Source of the DNA: Phycisphaerales bacterium
GTDB taxonomy: Bacteria; Planctomycetota; Phycisphaerae; UBA1845; UTPLA1
Direction: 5' to 3'
Length of the DNA stretch: 64,000 nucleotides
NCBI GenBank assembly: GCA_022360095.1
Contig: JAKSDK010000312.1
Span: 1 to 64,000, forward strand
Below, piece after piece: positions 53,309-61,773 of this stretch (positions within the stretch are counted from its first letter, which is position 1; each line of letters opens with the position of its first letter). The position numbers were made by a program, and so were the translations under genes. The notes beneath the pieces were generated by a model. That model was not told the DNA's origin and did no database searches. It saw nothing but the letters and a program-made list of their open reading frames with translations.

Positions 53309-56044
53309 GTGAGTTCAAGCGTACAGAAACGAGCGTTGCCGGGAATGTTGGGTGTCATCATCATGGCACTTGTTTTGTTTGGCAGCAACGGGGCGGTGAT
53401 GGCCGAGGATGCCGAGGCGTCCTCGAGCACGACAACCGCCGGTGGAATCCCCACGCCCGCGGGAATTCCGGTTTACTGGTATTTGGCGCCAATCATGGCT
53501 GTGCTTGCATTGGTCATGGCCCGAAAGTTTTACAAAGAGGTCATGGATTCGGATGAAGGCGAGCCCTTGATGCAGGAGATTGCCGGCTATGTCCGAAACG
53601 GTGCAATGGCTTATCTCAAGCGTCAGTATTGGGTCGTCGCGTTCGTCTTTCTGGTGCTCATCGCGCTGTTGGCCTGGATGGCGTTCGGTTTGCATGTTCA
53701 ACACAAGATCGTGCCGATCGCGTTTCTGACGGGCGGTTTCTTCAGCGGCCTTTGCGGTTTTCTCGGAATGCGCATGGCCACGAACGCCGCGCACCGGACC
53801 ACGGCAGGCGCCAAGAAATCTTTGAACGATGGTTTGAGGGTCGCGTTTCGAGCCGGGGCCGTCATGGGACTGGTGGTCGTCGGCTTCGGCTTGATCGATA
53901 TCACAGGATGGTTCTTTATTCTCCACGTCATCGCACCGGCGATGATGAAAGACTTCCACATGTCGCTGAACGAGATTACGGTCGTGATGCTCACCTTCGG
54001 CATGGGGGCCAGCACGCAGGCCTTGTTCGCGCGTGTCGGTGGCGGAATCTATACCAAGGCGGCGGACGTCGGAGCCGACCTTGTGGGTAAGGTTGAGGCC
54101 GGCATCCCTGAAGATGATCCTCGGAACCCCGCCGCGATCGCGGACAACGTCGGTGACAACGTGGGAGACGTGGCCGGCATGGGGGCCGACCTGTATGAAT
54201 CGTATTGCGGGTCCATTCTCGCAACGATGGCCCTGGGTGTGGCCGCGGCATCGGCGCTGTTCGAAGGCCCGGCGACGGACAACTATGCCATTCGTCTTCT
54301 GTGCGTTCCCATGCTTCTGGCTGGGGTTGGGATTGCCCTCTCGATCTTGGGAATCTACCTGGTCAAGACCGACGAAGGGGCCAGTATGGGCCAGTTGATG
54401 AAGGCCCTTGAAAAGGGCGTGAATGGGTCCAGCATCTTTATCGCAATTGCCGCCTTTGCGGTCTGCGGGCTTCTGCTGGGCGGGATTCCGCACGTGAATT
54501 GGTGGGGAATCGCCCTCGCGGTCATCATCGGTCTTTTCGCCGGCGTATTCATCGGCAAGTTCACGGAGTATTACACCAGCTACGAATACGGGCCGACGAA
54601 GAACATCGCCGAGCAGGCGGTGACCGGATCGGCCACGGTGATCATCGCCGGCGTCGCGGAAGGAATGAAGTCGACCTGGGCATCGCTGACCATCATCATC
54701 ATCGCGATCCTGGGTGCGTTCATTGCGGCCGGCGGCGGCACCGAATTCATGCTCGGCCTTTACGGCATCGGCCTCGCGGCTGTGGGAATGCTCGCCACAC
54801 TCGGCATCACCCTCGCGACGGATGCATATGGACCCATCGCGGACAACGCCGGCGGGAACGCCGAGATGTCCGGTCAGGAGCCGCAGGTTCGGGAGCGAAC
54901 CGACGCGCTGGATGCCGCCGGCAACACGACCGCCGCAACGGGCAAGGGGTTTGCAATCGGTTCGGCGGCCTTGACGGCTCTGGCTTTGTTGGCGGCCTAT
55001 GTCGAGGAGGTCCGTGTGGGTCAGGTCCGCGAAGCCCAGGTCTGGATCGAGACGGACCATACCGAAGCCAAGACGAACGCCGAGGCTGAAGTCGGAAATA
55101 TTTACTACATCGGTCATGGAAAATTCGCTGAAAAGTACAAGGCCGGCACAAATGAAGGCGCCTATCGCGGTTACATGCTCCTCAACTACCAAGACGTCAG
55201 GCCGCTGTTGAAGGGTTCCGCTCCTTTGCTCAAGGTCGGGGATAAACTTGACCAGTCGCTCGGTTCGACGAGCAAGGACAAGGGCTGGGTCCATACATGC
55301 ACTGTGCAAGCGAACACCTTGGAACTGGTCAGCACGCAAAAGGCGTCGCTCCAGCAGTACATGACCTTCTATAACGTGACGCTGATGAACCCTCGCGTCC
55401 TTTGTGGTATGTTTGCGGGCGTTCTCCTCGCGTTTCTCTTCTGTGCCTTGACGATGAAAGCGGTGGGGCGCGCGGCCTACAAGATGATGCTCGAGTGTCG
55501 CAATCAGTTCGCAAAGGTGAAGGAGTATCTCATGTCGTCCGAAGGGGGCGGTCACGATCAGGCTTTTGCCGACGATTGCGAGAACTGGCCCCGACAACAG
55601 GTGACTTTTCAGGGCGCCAAGCTCCCTGACTATGCCAACTGCGTGGCCATTTCCACCGCGGGTGCTCAGCGGGAAATGGTCTTCCCTTCTTTGCTGGCCA
55701 TCATTGTCCCGGTCCTCGTTGGGCTGCTGTTCGGCGTGCCGGGCGTCATGGGTTTGTTGGCGGGGGGGCTGACCAGCGGTTTTGCCGTGGCCATCTTCAT
55801 GGCCAACGCCGGTGGTGCCTGGGACAACGCCAAGAAATGGATCGAGGTCGGCAACCACGGCGGCAAAGGCTCCGACGCCCACAAGGCGGGCGTGGTCGGC
55901 GATACCGTCGGCGATCCGTTCAAGGACACGAGCGGCCCGTCTCTGAACATTCTCATCAAGCTCATGAGCATGGTCTCGGTCGTCTTCGCGGGTTTGGTCG
56001 TGAAGTACGGGCCGCAGATCGGCGCCTACATCGGTCTCGGATGA
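53309..56044 (+). CDS. hppA: Membrane-bound ion-pumping pyrophosphatase (HppA), K+-dependent type
   Basis: About 911 residues and some 16 membrane helices. It splits pyrophosphate and pumps H+ or Na+. The hydrolytic centre is clear: DVGADLVGKVEAGIPEDDPR, DNVGDNVGDVAGMGADLYES, and near the C-terminus AWDNAKKWIE with KAGVVGDTVGDPFKDTSGPS. The GNTTAATGKGFAIGSA stretch has Ala where K+-independent enzymes carry Lys, so K+ dependence is expected. GTG 53309 has aggag 8 nt upstream and is followed by a signal-like hydrophobic segment; the frame from 53231 is not favoured. An extra loop of about 120 residues (near 55005-55380) interrupts the usual helix order. The pumped ion cannot be told by eye. 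Confidence 0.95.
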   Translation: MSSSVQKRALPGMLGVIIMALVLFGSNGAVMAEDAEASSSTTTAGGIPTPAGIPVYWYLAPIMAVLALVMARKFYKEVMDSDEGEPLMQEIAGYVRNGAMAYLKRQYWVVAFVFLVLIALLAWMAFGLHVQHKIVPIAFLTGGFFSGLCGFLGMRMATNAAHRTTAGAKKSLNDGLRVAFRAGAVMGLVVVGFGLIDITGWFFILHVIAPAMMKDFHMSLNEITVVMLTFGMGASTQALFARVGGGIYTKAADVGADLVGKVEAGIPEDDPRNPAAIADNVGDNVGDVAGMGADLYESYCGSILATMALGVAAASALFEGPATDNYAIRLLCVPMLLAGVGIALSILGIYLVKTDEGASMGQLMKALEKGVNGSSIFIAIAAFAVCGLLLGGIPHVNWWGIALAVIIGLFAGVFIGKFTEYYTSYEYGPTKNIAEQAVTGSATVIIAGVAEGMKSTWASLTIIIIAILGAFIAAGGGTEFMLGLYGIGLAAVGMLATLGITLATDAYGPIADNAGGNAEMSGQEPQVRERTDALDAAGNTTAATGKGFAIGSAALTALALLAAYVEEVRVGQVREAQVWIETDHTEAKTNAEAEVGNIYYIGHGKFAEKYKAGTNEGAYRGYMLLNYQDVRPLLKGSAPLLKVGDKLDQSLGSTSKDKGWVHTCTVQANTLELVSTQKASLQQYMTFYNVTLMNPRVLCGMFAGVLLAFLFCALTMKAVGRAAYKMMLECRNQFAKVKEYLMSSEGGGHDQAFADDCENWPRQQVTFQGAKLPDYANCVAISTAGAQREMVFPSLLAIIVPVLVGLLFGVPGVMGLLAGGLTSGFAVAIFMANAGGAWDNAKKWIEVGNHGGKGSDAHKAGVVGDTVGDPFKDTSGPSLNILIKLMSMVSVVFAGLVVKYGPQIGAYIGLG

Positions 56045-56079
56045 GCCGTGTCATTCCGGATGTGATAGAATAGCCCGTG

Positions 56080-56535
56080 ATGACGAACAAAGGTGAACTA
56101 CTCAAGCACGCCGAGCAATTGGGCGTGAAGGCATCGGTTGAGCCGTCGGACCGTCAGCGGGCCAAGCCTGCTCGCTCCAACGAGGCGGCTCAACGGTTTG
56201 CCGTCGAATGTGCTCGGACGATGGAAGACAATCGCTGCGAGGAGATCACCGTCCTCGATTTGCGCGGGGTGAGTCCGGTTTGTGATTTCTTCGTGATCGG
56301 CACGGGCACTTCGGACCGGCAAATGCGAGCCGTGGTCGACCACATCAAGAAGATGGGCAAGTCCCAGGGTGAAACGCCGTACAGCGTCGGCGGCTATGAC
56401 GAGGGCAATTGGATCGTGGTTGACTATGTCGATGTGATCGTTCACCTGTTCAGTGACGACCAGCGTGCATATTACGATCTGGATTCTTTATGGGGGGACA
56501 GCCCGAAAGTGGATTGGAAGCCATCGTCCGGTTAG
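56080..56535 (+). CDS. rsfS: Ribosomal silencing factor RsfS (Iojap family)
   Basis: About 151 residues. The core matches RsfS: RFAVECARTMEDNRCEEITV, LDLRGVSPVCDFFVIGTGTSDRQ, MRAVVDHIKKMGKSQG and the aromatic end (WIVVDYVDVIVHLFSDDQRAYYDLDSLWGD). It binds L14 on the large ribosomal subunit and blocks subunit joining in stationary phase. It has an N-terminal extension of about 35 residues. It follows hppA by 36 nt and may share its transcript. GTG 56077 is an alternative start. Confidence 0.94.
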   Translation: MTNKGELLKHAEQLGVKASVEPSDRQRAKPARSNEAAQRFAVECARTMEDNRCEEITVLDLRGVSPVCDFFVIGTGTSDRQMRAVVDHIKKMGKSQGETPYSVGGYDEGNWIVVDYVDVIVHLFSDDQRAYYDLDSLWGDSPKVDWKPSSG

Positions 56536-56536
56536 G

Positions 56537-57178
56537 TCATGCGCTCTTGGTTGGTCGGGCATGTTGTTTGACGCCGTCGTCGATGGCCTGCGTGAATTGA
56601 ATCACATCTTGCGGGGTCTCCAGGACTTCACCGACGTAAATCTTTCTGCCATGTTTTGTCACGAGGTACGTGGCAGTCGGTGAAGATTTTCGGTTGGACC
56701 TGGCCTCCCGGACGGCATTCCACGGAAGCGTCTTGGATTTGCCCTTTTTCAACCGAAGAATCACGCCGGATGGTGAAACCGCGGCCAGTCGGCGCCGAGA
56801 ATTGAAAACCAGAAAAGGGACCACACAGACGGCAAAGAAAATTGCCAAGATCAAGAATTTGTCGATATAGGCTCCTGAGAGGATCAGGATGACCAGCAGC
56901 ATGAACAGGAAAAAACCCAGGTAGAGGAAACCCAGGAATCGGACAAGATTTCGCAGCCGTTGCGTGTACCGTTTTTCCCAGATCATGGTCTGCTGGTCGA
57001 ATTGAAAACCGCATTCCGGACAACGGTGCTCGACAGGCAAGCCGACCAGCGAATAGTCGCAGATGGGGCATTCCTGGGAAAGGCGTCGGCTCGCCTGAAT
57101 CGTTTCGTTTCGTGATTCCGTCGTCCGGTCTGTCGGAGTTGCACGGAGTTCATCGGGGGATGAAGATGGCGATTTCAT
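56537..57178 (-). CDS. Zinc-ribbon membrane protein of unknown function
   Basis: About 213 residues from ATG 57178. After a Ser/Thr-rich start come two CxxC pairs, CPICDYSLVG and CPECGF, forming a zinc ribbon. Two or three membrane helices follow (FLGFLYLGFFLFMLLVILIL, FLILAIFFAVCVVPFLVF), and then a C-terminal PH-like/beta region (GVILRLKKGKSKTLPWNAVR, KIYVGEVLETPQDVIQ). A longer frame starting at 57250 overlaps the divergent argS gene and is not preferred. No family name can be given; it is convergent with rsfS. Confidence 0.72.
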   Translation of the reverse strand: MKSPSSSPDELRATPTDRTTESRNETIQASRRLSQECPICDYSLVGLPVEHRCPECGFQFDQQTMIWEKRYTQRLRNLVRFLGFLYLGFFLFMLLVILILSGAYIDKFLILAIFFAVCVVPFLVFNSRRRLAAVSPSGVILRLKKGKSKTLPWNAVREARSNRKSSPTATYLVTKHGRKIYVGEVLETPQDVIQFTQAIDDGVKQHARPTKSA

Positions 57179-57240
57179 TTCGATTCCTGAAACTTGGATG
57201 AAGTCAGTGTATCGAACGTGCCGTTGGATAGACAACAGCC

Positions 57241-59421
57241 ATGCAGTCATTGAGCAGACAAATTAGAGCGGAAGTCTCGGACGCGATGTCGGCCGCGTTT
57301 GGCGATGAGGTGCGCGGTGTGGATCCTCTGGTGAAACCTGCCGGTGATCCGAAATTCGGCGACTATCAGTGCAATGCGGCGATGGGACTGGCGAAGAAAC
57401 TGGGGCAGAAGCCGCGTGACATCGCACAGAAGATTGCGGACGCCCTCTCGGCGTCGGCCTCCGGCATGCTCGAGCCGCCCGAAATTGCGGGACCGGGTTT
57501 TATCAATCTTCGGCTGACCCGGTCTTTTATGGAAGCGTCGCTGGCTGCGATTCCTTCGGCTACGGAGGAAGATCGTCTTGGCATGGCGACCGTCACTGAA
57601 ACGGACAAGCTGACCGTTGTTGTCGATTATTCTTCGCCGAACGTGGCCAAGGAGATGCATGTCGGCCATTTGCGGAGCACGGTGATCGGCGACACGCTGG
57701 CCCGGGTCCTTGCGTTCGAAGGGCACGAGGTGATCCGACAGAACCACCTCGGCGATTGGGGGACGCAGTTCGGGATGGTGATCCTGGCGTTCTGGCACTT
57801 GTCCGTGGCGAAACACCAGGGGGAGACGGTCGCCGATTTTGAACGGATTGTTCAAGAACTCACTTCGGCCGACGAAGCCTCGAAGTCTAAGCTTCTAAAG
57901 GCACGTTGCGCGATCCATCAGGAAAATCTGAACCGTGATCCCGAGGGTGATTCATTCGATCGTTTCCTGGATGAGCTGGAACCCAGCTTCGCATCGTTGC
58001 TCCCGATGTATCGTTACGTCAATGCCATTGAGTCGGCGGCGAAGGGTTGTGACGATCCGGCCCTGTACATCGAGCATCCAAGGTGGGGAGAGATTCACGT
58101 TTCTTCAATTTCGAAGCACGTCGCGGCCTTGCTCCAAAACAAGAAGCAGGGGGATCACGCGCAGGAGCGCAAAGCGTGGGAAAAGGCAAGAGATGCGACG
58201 CTGGCGGAGTGCAACGTTATTTACGGGAAGCTCGGCGTTTTGCTGGAGGATGAGGATGTCTGCGGTGAGAGCTTCTATCAGCCTTTGCTGCATGAGATCG
58301 AGGGAGAAGACGCGACGAGGCGGCTCCCGGGTGTCGTTGATGAACTGAGATCCATTCTGACGGCAGACGCCGAACAGTATGGCGAACTTAAAGCGATTTG
58401 CCGTGAGGACCAGGGGGCGATTTGCATCTTTCTGGAGAAACCCGGCGGAAAGCCTGCGTTTAAGGGGCCGCAGGGTGATCCGCTGCCGATGATCATCGAA
58501 AAGTCGGACGGGGCGTCTCTTTATTCGACAACGGACCTTGCCGCGATCTTGTATCGCGTTGCCCACAAAGCACGTCATCCAATCGAGGTTCGTACTCCGA
58601 GACTTCACGAAAACCTCGAAAAGCTCGGAGGCGGTTTGGGGGCGGACCGGATCATCTATGTCGTCGGTGCGCCTCAGAAACTGCACTTCGAAATGCTCTA
58701 CCCCGCTGCTCACGCGACCGGATGGACACGAAAGGGTGGCCGTCGCGTTCGTTTGGAGCACGTGAGTTTCGGCTCGGTTCTTGGCGATGACCGAAAGATC
58801 TTGCGCACGCGAACGGGCGAGAACATCAAGCTTAAGGATCTTCTCGACGAGGCCGTGCAGCGGGAGGAGCAGTTGGTCCGTGAATCGGAAGCGGACCGGG
58901 AGAAACACCGCGGCTTCAGCGAGGAAGAGATCAGGCACATCGCCAGGACAGTGGGCATCGCGGCGGTGAAGTATGCCGATCTCTGTCAAAATCGAAATAC
59001 GGATTATGTTTTCCAATGGGACAAGATGCTCGCCCTTCAGGGCAACACGGCCCCTTACATGCTTTATGCATACGCCCGAATTCGTTCGATCTATCGCAAA
59101 GGTGCGGAGACCGCGTCGGCCTCGAACGTCGAACTTGCGTCCATCGCCCTTTGCCATACGGCCGAGCGCGATCTTGCCTTATCGTTGTTACGCCTGCCGG
59201 ACGTGATCGACGGCGTGGCCGACAGTCTGTTGCCGAGCTATTTATGTGAGTATCTTTACGAGTTGGCGGGTCGGTTTATGGCGTTCTATGAATCCTGTCC
59301 GGTGCTCAAGGCCCATGACTCCAAGTCACAAGGCTCTCGGCTTCGCCTGTGCGATTTGACCGCCCGGGCACTGAAGCTTGGCCTCGGGTTATTGGGTATT
59401 GAGACCTTGGAGCGTATGTAG
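57241..59421 (+). CDS. argS: Arginyl-tRNA synthetase
   Basis: 726 residues, longer than the 550-590 typical of this class I synthetase. The Add-1 domain has FGDYQCNAAMGLAKKL and GPGFINLRL. The HIGH motif is MHVGHLRSTVIGDTLARVL, preceded by VVDYSSPNVAKEMHVGH. TDLAAI, HLNFEM-like KLHFEMLYPAAH, the KMSKS-equivalent TRTGENIKLKDLLDEA, and anticodon-binding motifs near the C-terminus (NTAPYMLYAYARIRSI, YLCEYLYELAGRFMAFYESC) are present. Two stretches, around residues 260-310 and 375-420, look expanded. It attaches arginine to tRNA-Arg. The start ATG 57241 overlaps no good ribosome binding site. Confidence 0.97.
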   Translation: MQSLSRQIRAEVSDAMSAAFGDEVRGVDPLVKPAGDPKFGDYQCNAAMGLAKKLGQKPRDIAQKIADALSASASGMLEPPEIAGPGFINLRLTRSFMEASLAAIPSATEEDRLGMATVTETDKLTVVVDYSSPNVAKEMHVGHLRSTVIGDTLARVLAFEGHEVIRQNHLGDWGTQFGMVILAFWHLSVAKHQGETVADFERIVQELTSADEASKSKLLKARCAIHQENLNRDPEGDSFDRFLDELEPSFASLLPMYRYVNAIESAAKGCDDPALYIEHPRWGEIHVSSISKHVAALLQNKKQGDHAQERKAWEKARDATLAECNVIYGKLGVLLEDEDVCGESFYQPLLHEIEGEDATRRLPGVVDELRSILTADAEQYGELKAICREDQGAICIFLEKPGGKPAFKGPQGDPLPMIIEKSDGASLYSTTDLAAILYRVAHKARHPIEVRTPRLHENLEKLGGGLGADRIIYVVGAPQKLHFEMLYPAAHATGWTRKGGRRVRLEHVSFGSVLGDDRKILRTRTGENIKLKDLLDEAVQREEQLVRESEADREKHRGFSEEEIRHIARTVGIAAVKYADLCQNRNTDYVFQWDKMLALQGNTAPYMLYAYARIRSIYRKGAETASASNVELASIALCHTAERDLALSLLRLPDVIDGVADSLLPSYLCEYLYELAGRFMAFYESCPVLKAHDSKSQGSRLRLCDLTARALKLGLGLLGIETLERM

Positions 59422-59444
59422 CGAGGGCAGTTGCGGAGGGCCGA

Positions 59445-60128
59445 TTAGCCGGCGTTTGCGGCGCGTCTCGTCGCTTCGGTTTCTTCAATGGACTGGCTCA
59501 TCCCGACCTGAAAAGAAAGCTGTTCAAGCTGCACGGCAAGATCGACGGCGGAGACCGCGACCATCGGATCGACGTCGAGGTTGACCGGCGCGAAGTTGAA
59601 GAGTCCTCGGATTCCCGCTGTGACCAGGATGTCCGCGACCTCTTGTGCGGCTTCAGCGGGGACGGCGTTGATGGCCAGGCGAATATCTTTTTCCTTGACG
59701 GTCTTCGTGATTTCGCTGATGGACTGGATGGACAGATCGCCGTTCGATGAAACGCGCTTGCCGACTTTTTGGGGGTCTGAATCGAACACGGCCACGAGCT
59801 TGAAGCCCTTTTTCGCGAATCCGCGGTATGCGGAAAGGGCCAGTCCAAGGTTTCCGGCGCCGACGAGCAGGACGTTCCAGGTGCGATCCGTTCCAAGGAT
59901 TCGTCGAATTTTCGTGGTCAATTCTCCGACGTCGTAGCCGATCCCCGGTTGGCCGAATTGTCCAAAGTAGGCGAGATCTTTTCGGATTTGCGTATCCGTA
60001 AGTTTCAGCGTTTCGCCGAGTTGACGAGACGACACGGTTCGCTGATCGGCCAGCCACAGGGCTTCCAGTTGACGGAGGTAAAGACTCAAGCGGCGAACAG
60101 CAGGGGCGGGAATATTGCTAGATTTCAT
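59445..60128 (-). CDS. rex: Redox-sensing transcriptional repressor Rex
   Basis: 227 residues. The N-terminal winged helix (PAPAVRRLSLYLRQLEALWL, GETLKLTDTQIRKDLAYFGQ) is followed by a Rossmann fold with GAGNLGLALSAYRGF. VFDSDPQKVGKR, FNFAPVNLDVD and a C-terminal helix for the domain swap complete the fold. Rex represses fermentation and respiration genes and lets go when NADH rises. It converges with argS, 23 nt apart. I did not find a clear Rex operator (TTGTGA-n6-TCACAA) in the window. Confidence 0.96.
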   Translation of the reverse strand: MKSSNIPAPAVRRLSLYLRQLEALWLADQRTVSSRQLGETLKLTDTQIRKDLAYFGQFGQPGIGYDVGELTTKIRRILGTDRTWNVLLVGAGNLGLALSAYRGFAKKGFKLVAVFDSDPQKVGKRVSSNGDLSIQSISEITKTVKEKDIRLAINAVPAEAAQEVADILVTAGIRGLFNFAPVNLDVDPMVAVSAVDLAVQLEQLSFQVGMSQSIEETEATRRAANAG

Positions 60129-60418
60129 AACGACGAGCCAGGGCTGAGCATCGGAACCGGAACGGATTTCGTGTATGACTGATAATATCTAGAAGATCGA
60201 CCTCGCTCAACCTGACATTTTTGGCAATCGGACGTAACATTCGCTCTGTCAGTGTTTTTCGTCCTTTCCCCTTGACACATTCCGTGCCGGGCTGCTACGG
60301 TTGAAAGGGCTGGATTGAACCGGCACGGTTCGCCCAGAGGGGGGATTTTCTAGGGACGAGTGAGTTAAGGTACTTGTTGAGCGTCACCCGCCCACACGGG
60401 TGCCTGATGGAATCTCCG

Positions 60419-61450
60419 ATGCTTCAAAGACGTTGTTTGGTGATAAGCGTGATGACCGTTTTGTCGGTGATGTCCAGCGTCACGTTTGCGCGCGATACCC
60501 TCGAATCAATCATCAAGAAAAGCAAGCTCACCGACAATGACGTCATCAGGATCGAGCAAGAAGTGGCCGATCGGGCGAAGAAGCTCGCCGAGGCGGGCAA
60601 AAAAAGCGAACGCAGAAAGCAGGCGCGGGAGGTGCTCCTCGCCACCGTGCGGATCAACAAGGCGTCTCAGGCAGGTCTCACCGCCTATGCCCAGGCATGT
60701 GATAGTGAATTGGGCAACCTCGTGACCAACTCGCAACTGACCGTTGCGTTTGATGCGGTCCTGATTCTCGTCGATTTGGACAGCAGCGAAACGGCCAAGG
60801 CCCTTGCGAGGGCATTGCTTTCGGAGCATCCGGCCGTACGCTACCGCGCCGCTCGCGGCATTCAAATGCTACACAAGAAGATTGCCGTCAGCCAGGAGGC
60901 CAGCGCCATGGTTCTCAGGGCGCTGGGCCGTTCCGGCGCCATGGAGAAAGATGAACATGTTCTTCGTATGATTTACGAAGCCATTAATTTCCACGCGGGT
61001 GTCAGGAATTTCCAGCATGCGAACGAGAGTGCCCGGGCGCTCAACGAGGTCCTGGCGGGTCGAGTGAACCAGCTCAAAGCAGGCAGCCGTGACGAATGGA
61101 AAGACAAGGCGGGATATGAAGCGGCTGTGGACTGCTATTCGGGCGCAACGCCGGACCAGCGAAGAACACTGATTAAGCACATGGTGAGGTTTCTCAACAA
61201 TCATTTGGACCGGTTTTTCCACGAGGAGACGGCCAAACGGTATCTGAAGACGTTGAAACGACATGTGAAGGATGTCGAGAAGGCCATCCATGAGATGATG
61301 ACAGAATCCAAGGTCAATCCACCTTCCAATCTTGTCGGCGATCACCTTCGGTCAAAGCCGTCATCCAAGACAGAAAGGAAGGCCCGGGATGCAATGGCAG
61401 AACTCACCGACGCGTTGAACAAGGCCAACCTTCTTAGCCAAAGCCCATGA
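60419..61450 (+). CDS. Secreted helical protein of unknown function
   Basis: About 343 residues from ATG 60419, chosen because a clean signal peptide starts there (MLQRRCLVISVMTVLSVMSS, then VTFARD). The rest is alpha-helical and Lys/Ala-rich (RIEQEVADRAKKLAEAGKKS, LTVAFDAVLILVDLDSSETA, VRYRAARGIQMLHKKI), with a HEAT-like short repeat feel and a Ser/Lys-rich C-terminus. No family recognised. It is probably periplasmic. ATG 60407 is an alternative start. It begins a run of three plus-strand genes for secreted proteins. Confidence 0.72.
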   Translation: MLQRRCLVISVMTVLSVMSSVTFARDTLESIIKKSKLTDNDVIRIEQEVADRAKKLAEAGKKSERRKQAREVLLATVRINKASQAGLTAYAQACDSELGNLVTNSQLTVAFDAVLILVDLDSSETAKALARALLSEHPAVRYRAARGIQMLHKKIAVSQEASAMVLRALGRSGAMEKDEHVLRMIYEAINFHAGVRNFQHANESARALNEVLAGRVNQLKAGSRDEWKDKAGYEAAVDCYSGATPDQRRTLIKHMVRFLNNHLDRFFHEETAKRYLKTLKRHVKDVEKAIHEMMTESKVNPPSNLVGDHLRSKPSSKTERKARDAMAELTDALNKANLLSQSP

Positions 61451-61773
61451 GGTCCTTTTGCTTCGCCTCGACCCTGGTTCGGCGAATGTTCTCGAATCCG
61501 AACCTCCCGGCTCCGACCATCTCTAACTTTTTGTTGCAAAGTGCGTTATATTTGTGTCTCGCGGTTCGACGACGTGTCCTGCTCGGGGCCGTTCTCGGAC
61601 GGTTCGATGCGTGAGGACGAGACCGAAATGTCGTTTTCCAATAAGTCGGCCCCTTTTTGGGGGAATCTTCGCCTCGCCTATGCATTGTGGAGATCCTCAA
61701 TCATGTGAACGGAGTGTCAGCCGTTTTTCGGGAGCGTTGTCGATCTGGAGTCTCTGAAGTACAAGTGCATTTG
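61451..61773. other. Intergenic region
   Basis: About 320 nt with no supported gene; it contains an open frame from 61657 that lacks a signal peptide and a good start. No clear promoter or palindrome is seen. Confidence 0.35.

Noticed and set aside
53315..55882. 855-codon minus-strand frame opposite the pyrophosphatase
   Set aside because: Antisense shadow of hppA; Asp/Arg/His-rich with no domain pattern.
59445..60373. Rex operator near rex
   Set aside because: No TTGTGA-n6-TCACAA-like site was found in the flanks I read.
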